NCBI GenBank assembly: GCA_022787425.1
Contig: JALFWB010000031.1
Coordinates: forward strand, 124,001 to 188,000
Reading direction: 5' to 3'
Origin: Akkermansia sp.
GTDB lineage: Bacteria; Verrucomicrobiota; Verrucomicrobiia; Verrucomicrobiales; Akkermansiaceae
DNA: 64,000 nt
In this document: positions 59,666 to 64,000 of the stretch, piece by piece
How positions within the stretch are numbered: the stretch's first letter is position 1
Layout: each line of letters opens with the position of its first letter
Position numbers and translations under genes: made by a program
The notes under the pieces: generated by a model
Seen by the model: the letters and a program-made list of their open reading frames with translations, nothing else
Databases searched by the model: none
Told to the model about the DNA's origin: nothing

Positions 59666-60628
59666 ATGCGAATTGTCATGATGGCCACGGGGGATATAGC
59701 CATACCCGCATTCAACGCCTTGGCGGAGACGGGGCAGGTGGTAGCGCTGGTAACTCAGCCGGACCGCCCCGTGGGGCGGCATTATGAGACCAAACCGCCG
59801 CGGATCAAGGTCTGCGCGCAGGAGCGAAGCATACCCGTGTACCAGCCGGAGAAAGTGAGCACACCGGAGGCTGTGGCGCATTTGCGTGCCTATGAGCCGG
59901 ATTTGTTTGTGGTGATGGCCTATGGGCAGCTTCTCTCTCAAGAAGTGATCGACCTCCCCCGGCTGGCCTGCATCAACGCCCATGCCTCACTGCTGCCCCG
60001 TCATCGAGGTGCCGCCTGTATACAAGCTGCTATCGAAGCCGGTGATAACAAAACGGGAATCACCATCATGCACATAGTTAAAAAAATGGACGCGGGTGAC
60101 ATCATCTGCACTCGTGAGATTCCCCTGCGCGGCCGCGAGACTGCCGAGACCCTGCATGACGATCTTGCCCGGTTGGCCCCCGATGCCCTGCTGGAAGCCA
60201 TTGCTGCCTTGGAAGCCGGCACAGCGACCCGTACTCCGCAGGAATCCGAGTTGGCGACCTACTGCAAAAAGCTGGTGCGTGCGGATGGCCGCTTGGACTG
60301 GACGCAGCCGGCCTTTCAGGTCGCGCGCAAGATTCGCGCCTACCACTCTTGGCCCGGCACATCAACGACCTACGTTTCCGCACGCACCGGGCAGAGCCGT
60401 GAGCTGAAAATCTTCCCTCCCGTGGACGTCTTTGCCGGCACAGACCCGACTGCGGAGCCCGGCACGGTGCTGGAAGCCGGTCCGGACGGCCTCTTGATCG
60501 CCTGCGGCGGCCCGAGGGGCGGGGCACTGCGCGTTACCTCCCTCCAAATACCGGGAGGCCGACGCATGAATGCAGAGAGCTTCTTCGCCGGCCACCGGAT
60601 TTGCCCCGGCATGGTGCTGGGACGCTGA
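59666..60628 (+). CDS. fmt: methionyl-tRNA formyltransferase
   Basis: TQPDRPVGRH, INAHASLLPRHRGAACIQAAIEAGDNKTGITIM, ADGRLDWTQPA. Confidence 0.95.
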   Translation: MRIVMMATGDIAIPAFNALAETGQVVALVTQPDRPVGRHYETKPPRIKVCAQERSIPVYQPEKVSTPEAVAHLRAYEPDLFVVMAYGQLLSQEVIDLPRLACINAHASLLPRHRGAACIQAAIEAGDNKTGITIMHIVKKMDAGDIICTREIPLRGRETAETLHDDLARLAPDALLEAIAALEAGTATRTPQESELATYCKKLVRADGRLDWTQPAFQVARKIRAYHSWPGTSTTYVSARTGQSRELKIFPPVDVFAGTDPTAEPGTVLEAGPDGLLIACGGPRGGALRVTSLQIPGGRRMNAESFFAGHRICPGMVLGR

Positions 60629-60634
60629 ATTGCC

Positions 60635-61597
60635 TCAGGGCTGCTGCGGAGCGGAGGTGGGTTGTTGCGTCTCCGGTCCCTCCGCAGGCTTGGCATCGGT
60701 CGGTTGCTCCGGCTGCTTCCCCTGAGCCTCCTGCGGCATCCACTTCCGCAGCGTATCTGCCATGGCAGGGGATTCGCGCTGAATACGGGCCATTATCTCG
60801 GGGATCCAAGGTTGGACAAGCGATCCGATGAGTAATAAGGCTCCTACGCAGATTCCCAAGGTCAACAGACAGTGGGAGAAAGGCACCTTTACCACCACCA
60901 CCGGCAAGGTGTTACTGCGAGCATCCCACAGCGCGAAGCCGCGTGATCGCACAGCAAAATACGCTATGGCCGGCATAATTAGTGAAAGCGGCAGAATGCA
61001 CATGCCCATACCAAACAGGAACACCAAGATACTGCGCAGAAGTGCCGTTCTGTAGGTGAGGTTGCTGCTTGCTCCCCCGACATTGAGCACGCGTATTCCC
61101 ATGAGCAACTTGCCCGGTGTGCTCCCGTCATGCATCAGCAGATAGGCCTCCAGTAAGATGTATGGCAGCCAAAAGATCGGGTGCCCGGGCGTGAGCATCG
61201 CATCGTATCCCACCTTTCCGAGCCGCAGGACGGCCAGCACCACCGCAGCATACAGTGCCATGTCCATGAGCCGCGCGAGTAAGCGTTGCCACGGGCGCGG
61301 CAGACACACACGCACAGCCCCCTCGGGCAGATTCGGCTCACCCTCTCCCGCCTCATGCTCGGCGGGGGGAATGGGCGGTAACTCCGGCTCCTTCTCCTCC
61401 TCGTGCGCCTGTTCCTCCTCCTGTTCCCTGAGAAAATCCTTCAATGCCGGCAGAGTGCGTAGCGGCGCCCAATTTTTGCAGCCCCGGTGCCAGCCCGGGG
61501 TATCCGGTGTCAACTCACCCAGCTGCACCAGGGAGATCACATCGGGCACAGTGGCGGGACCGCAGCGGCGGTCGTCTTTAATCCAATAAATATCCAT
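60635..61597 (-). CDS. GYF_2-like plus RDD family membrane protein
   Basis: N-terminal WIKDDRRCGPATVPDVISLVQLGELTPDT (GYF_2-like) followed by RDD-type RLMDMALYAAVV... and HDGSTPGKLLMGIRV. Confidence 0.8.
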   Translation of the reverse strand: MDIYWIKDDRRCGPATVPDVISLVQLGELTPDTPGWHRGCKNWAPLRTLPALKDFLREQEEEQAHEEEKEPELPPIPPAEHEAGEGEPNLPEGAVRVCLPRPWQRLLARLMDMALYAAVVLAVLRLGKVGYDAMLTPGHPIFWLPYILLEAYLLMHDGSTPGKLLMGIRVLNVGGASSNLTYRTALLRSILVFLFGMGMCILPLSLIMPAIAYFAVRSRGFALWDARSNTLPVVVVKVPFSHCLLTLGICVGALLLIGSLVQPWIPEIMARIQRESPAMADTLRKWMPQEAQGKQPEQPTDAKPAEGPETQQPTSAPQQP

Positions 61598-61600
61598 ATA

Positions 61601-63772
61601 TCAAGAGCGGAGGGCTTTGGCCGGGTCACGGCGGGAAATAATGAATGCGGGGATAATGGCCGCGATGGTCACCATGAGGAAGGCACGCAGTGCTTGATGG
61701 GTAAACATCACCGGGTCATACACAGCCGGTAGCTCAGTGCCGTGAGCCTCGATGGGGAATGGATCCATACCGATGGATGCCAAGGCAGACTGAAGCTCCA
61801 GACGATAGTGCAGGACCAGCAGCGCTAAGCCCACACCCAAGAGAGCCCCGAGCACGCCGATGATCACCCCCTGCCAAGCAAAGATACCCATAATTTTGCG
61901 CGGCGTGGCCCCCAAGGCCTGCAGCACTGCGATCTCCCGTCGGCGTTGCACGGACACCGCAAACATGACCGCCATGATGCAGAAACTGGCGATGAGTGAG
62001 ATGATGGAGAGTACGAAGTTCATCATGATGCGCTCGTTGGCAATGAGCTTGTACCAGCTCTCGAAACTCTTGGTCCAAGGTGTGACCAGCCAGTCACACT
62101 GCGGGCCAACGGGGGAATTTTGGAGTTTGGGCAAGGCGGCAGCCATACGCTGCTCGATGTCGCCCGGGTTGTTCGCATCCTCCACGCGAACGCAGAGCTG
62201 CTGGATCTCGCCGTTGGTCAGCCCCATGGCCTGCTGAGCGAGCTCCATGGGCAAGTATACCCCCGGTCCGGGCATGTTCTCCGGCGGCTGGTAGACGGCC
62301 ACCACGCGCAAGTCCGTGGGCATGACCATCTCGTTGATGCCACGAAGGGCCCTGCCATCCTCGCGCTCGCGATCCAAGGCAGCCAGTTCCTTGGCTGTTT
62401 GCTCCCACAGGGTGTTCTGCTCGCGCGTGAGAAGGGGATGCTGCAGCAAGCGGTCGGCGAAGGCCAGACCTTCCTGCACCGTGGTTTGGTCTGCGGGGTC
62501 AGTGCTGTTCAGGGCAGACAGTTCCTGCTGAAGCACGCGCAGGGCCCCGGTAGGCAGAAAGAGGCAACCCTCGGCGGAGGGTTCCGCGCCGTCCGTCAAG
62601 TGCGGTAGCTCAGTGGCCAGAGCGCGGGTTTGCGGAGTTTGGCGGGGCAGCGGCAGCTTGGCAAAGATGTCCGCCAGGCGCGGGGCCAGTGCTGTCCATT
62701 GCTCCTGCGCCTTGGGGGTCAGGGGGCGGGCATGGAGGGCCGTGGAGACCACTGTCCACAGGTTGTCGATGATCTCCTCCTCGCTTTGACGCAGATCTTT
62801 GCTTGTTTCCGCCGTCATGAAGGTCTCCAAGAGCTCCGCCAAGCGGGTCAGTTTGTCAACGCTCGGAGTCGTGCAACCTTCCTCGTCCTCCTGCAGACCA
62901 TCCCGGAGATGCGCAACGGCTTCCATGAATTCCGCGTTCTCATGAGTTTGCAGTGGTTTCTGGGTCTTTGCGTAGATATCGGCAATCTGCCGCACATTGC
63001 CCAGCGGGGTGATGGTCAGGTCGTCCCCCACGCGCAATCCCAGCTGGCGCGCTACGTTGGTGGAGACTACGCATTCGGCATTCGCGCCGTCCCCGAAGAA
63101 GGCGTCTACTGCGCTGACCTTCCCATCCTCCACCTGTTGCTTCAGCTTGGGATCCGCATCCAGAATACTGGCACGCACCATCGGGTAGAGGCAGGAGAAT
63201 TGAGCGTTATTATGTGGCTGTACGGCAATGAACTGCACGGGGGCATTGCGACCGCCGAATTGCGCAAAGGCATCGCCGGATAAGTCGGGGTATACCGCCG
63301 TTACACCCTTCACCTTGCGCAGATCTGCCATGACTTCATCCGGGCTCATCCACTGCTTCTCCTCTGCCGTCTCCGGGGCCGCCGTATCCTTGCTGACCGC
63401 TGCGTCCTCCGTCTCCTCCGTTATCTGTACCTCCTGAACAGCGGGCGGGGCATCGCCGGTCTCGGCTTCCTCCGCAGACTGTTCCATGGCTGCCTGTTCT
63501 GTCAGAGGGATGCGGGTGATATACTCGGCAGCAGCCTGTCCGTCCGGCAGGCGGTAAACGGATTGAATGCGATAATGCGGTTCAAAGGCCAGTACGCGGC
63601 TCTCGATTTCTCCCTGAAGTCCCTGCATGACGGACATGACCACAATGAGCACGGCCACCCCCAGTGCCACACCCGCCAGACAGATCAGGGTGATGATGGA
63701 AAACATCGTGCGCAGTGGGTTTAAGTAGCGCAGGGCCAGCATCAGGCTTAGGTTGCGTCGCAGTATCTTCAT
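61601..63772 (-). CDS. LolC/LolE-like ABC transporter permease with large extracytoplasmic insert
   Basis: N-terminal ALRYLNPLRTMFSIITLICLAGVALGVAVLIVVMSVMQG; C-terminal three-TM FtsX domain. Confidence 0.85.
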   Translation of the reverse strand: MKILRRNLSLMLALRYLNPLRTMFSIITLICLAGVALGVAVLIVVMSVMQGLQGEIESRVLAFEPHYRIQSVYRLPDGQAAAEYITRIPLTEQAAMEQSAEEAETGDAPPAVQEVQITEETEDAAVSKDTAAPETAEEKQWMSPDEVMADLRKVKGVTAVYPDLSGDAFAQFGGRNAPVQFIAVQPHNNAQFSCLYPMVRASILDADPKLKQQVEDGKVSAVDAFFGDGANAECVVSTNVARQLGLRVGDDLTITPLGNVRQIADIYAKTQKPLQTHENAEFMEAVAHLRDGLQEDEEGCTTPSVDKLTRLAELLETFMTAETSKDLRQSEEEIIDNLWTVVSTALHARPLTPKAQEQWTALAPRLADIFAKLPLPRQTPQTRALATELPHLTDGAEPSAEGCLFLPTGALRVLQQELSALNSTDPADQTTVQEGLAFADRLLQHPLLTREQNTLWEQTAKELAALDREREDGRALRGINEMVMPTDLRVVAVYQPPENMPGPGVYLPMELAQQAMGLTNGEIQQLCVRVEDANNPGDIEQRMAAALPKLQNSPVGPQCDWLVTPWTKSFESWYKLIANERIMMNFVLSIISLIASFCIMAVMFAVSVQRRREIAVLQALGATPRKIMGIFAWQGVIIGVLGALLGVGLALLVLHYRLELQSALASIGMDPFPIEAHGTELPAVYDPVMFTHQALRAFLMVTIAAIIPAFIISRRDPAKALRS

Positions 63773-63930
63773 GGCTTTTCCCCCAGTATCGCCTATATCG
63801 GCCCATACGGCAAGCCTAAAAACCGCCAGCAGCCTGCCCCGGCCGTGCTATGACAGGAAAATACCGACTCGCTACCCCCGATTTCTCATTTTGGGCTTGA
63901 CCCCGCCCGCGCCCTGTGGCATAGTCTCTT

Positions 63931-64000
63931 TGCCGTCGGGGCTCCCCGGAGGCAAGGCCGGAAAACCCCGCCAGGACCGAGAGGTAGCAACGGTATTCGG
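63931..64000 (+). ncRNA. ffs: bacterial signal recognition particle RNA (5' part, truncated by window end)
   Basis: CCAGGACCGAGAGGTAGCAAC matches the conserved SRP domain IV hairpin; promoter TTGACC-N17-CATAGT immediately upstream. Confidence 0.82.

Overview
The window is a gene-dense, GC-rich bacterial chromosome segment. Gene content suggests Verrucomicrobiota, possibly Akkermansia-like: mucin-glycan glycosidases (GH95, GH110), an exosortase, a large autotransporter, and few Shine-Dalgarno leaders. That assignment is inference from gene content only. Most genes are housekeeping or transport: a peptide ABC transporter (B, C, SBP and D, with F orphaned 25 kb away), hemC, purN, prmC-prfA, truB-ribF, a DHH phosphoesterase, queE, an M42 peptidase, an SLC13 permease, a receiver protein, a SNF2 helicase, an L,D-transpeptidase, a KamA-like aminomutase, rpoZ-smpB, rph, dnaX-ybaB, a MacAB/LolD-like module, metY, ssb, exosortase-EpsI, prs, leuB, dnaK-groES-groEL, fmt, an RDD protein, a LolC/E-like permease, and the 5' part of an SRP RNA at the right edge. 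The most interesting signals are regulatory. (1) A near-perfect sigma-54 -24/-12 promoter lies in front of dnaK, with repeated TGTCGC/GCGACA dyads upstream. (2) A 17-bp perfect inverted repeat flanks a promoter-sized 134-bp segment just upstream of the autotransporter, a candidate invertible promoter. (3) A recurrent architecture places a -10 box about 6 nt before the start codon in many genes, indicating leaderless transcription. (4) A standalone AP2-like DNA-binding protein has a perfect 21-bp palindrome over its probable promoter. (5) A micro-ORF with an octapeptide repeat is followed by strong RNA structure. No CRISPR array, tRNA, rRNA, prophage or complete IS element was recognised.
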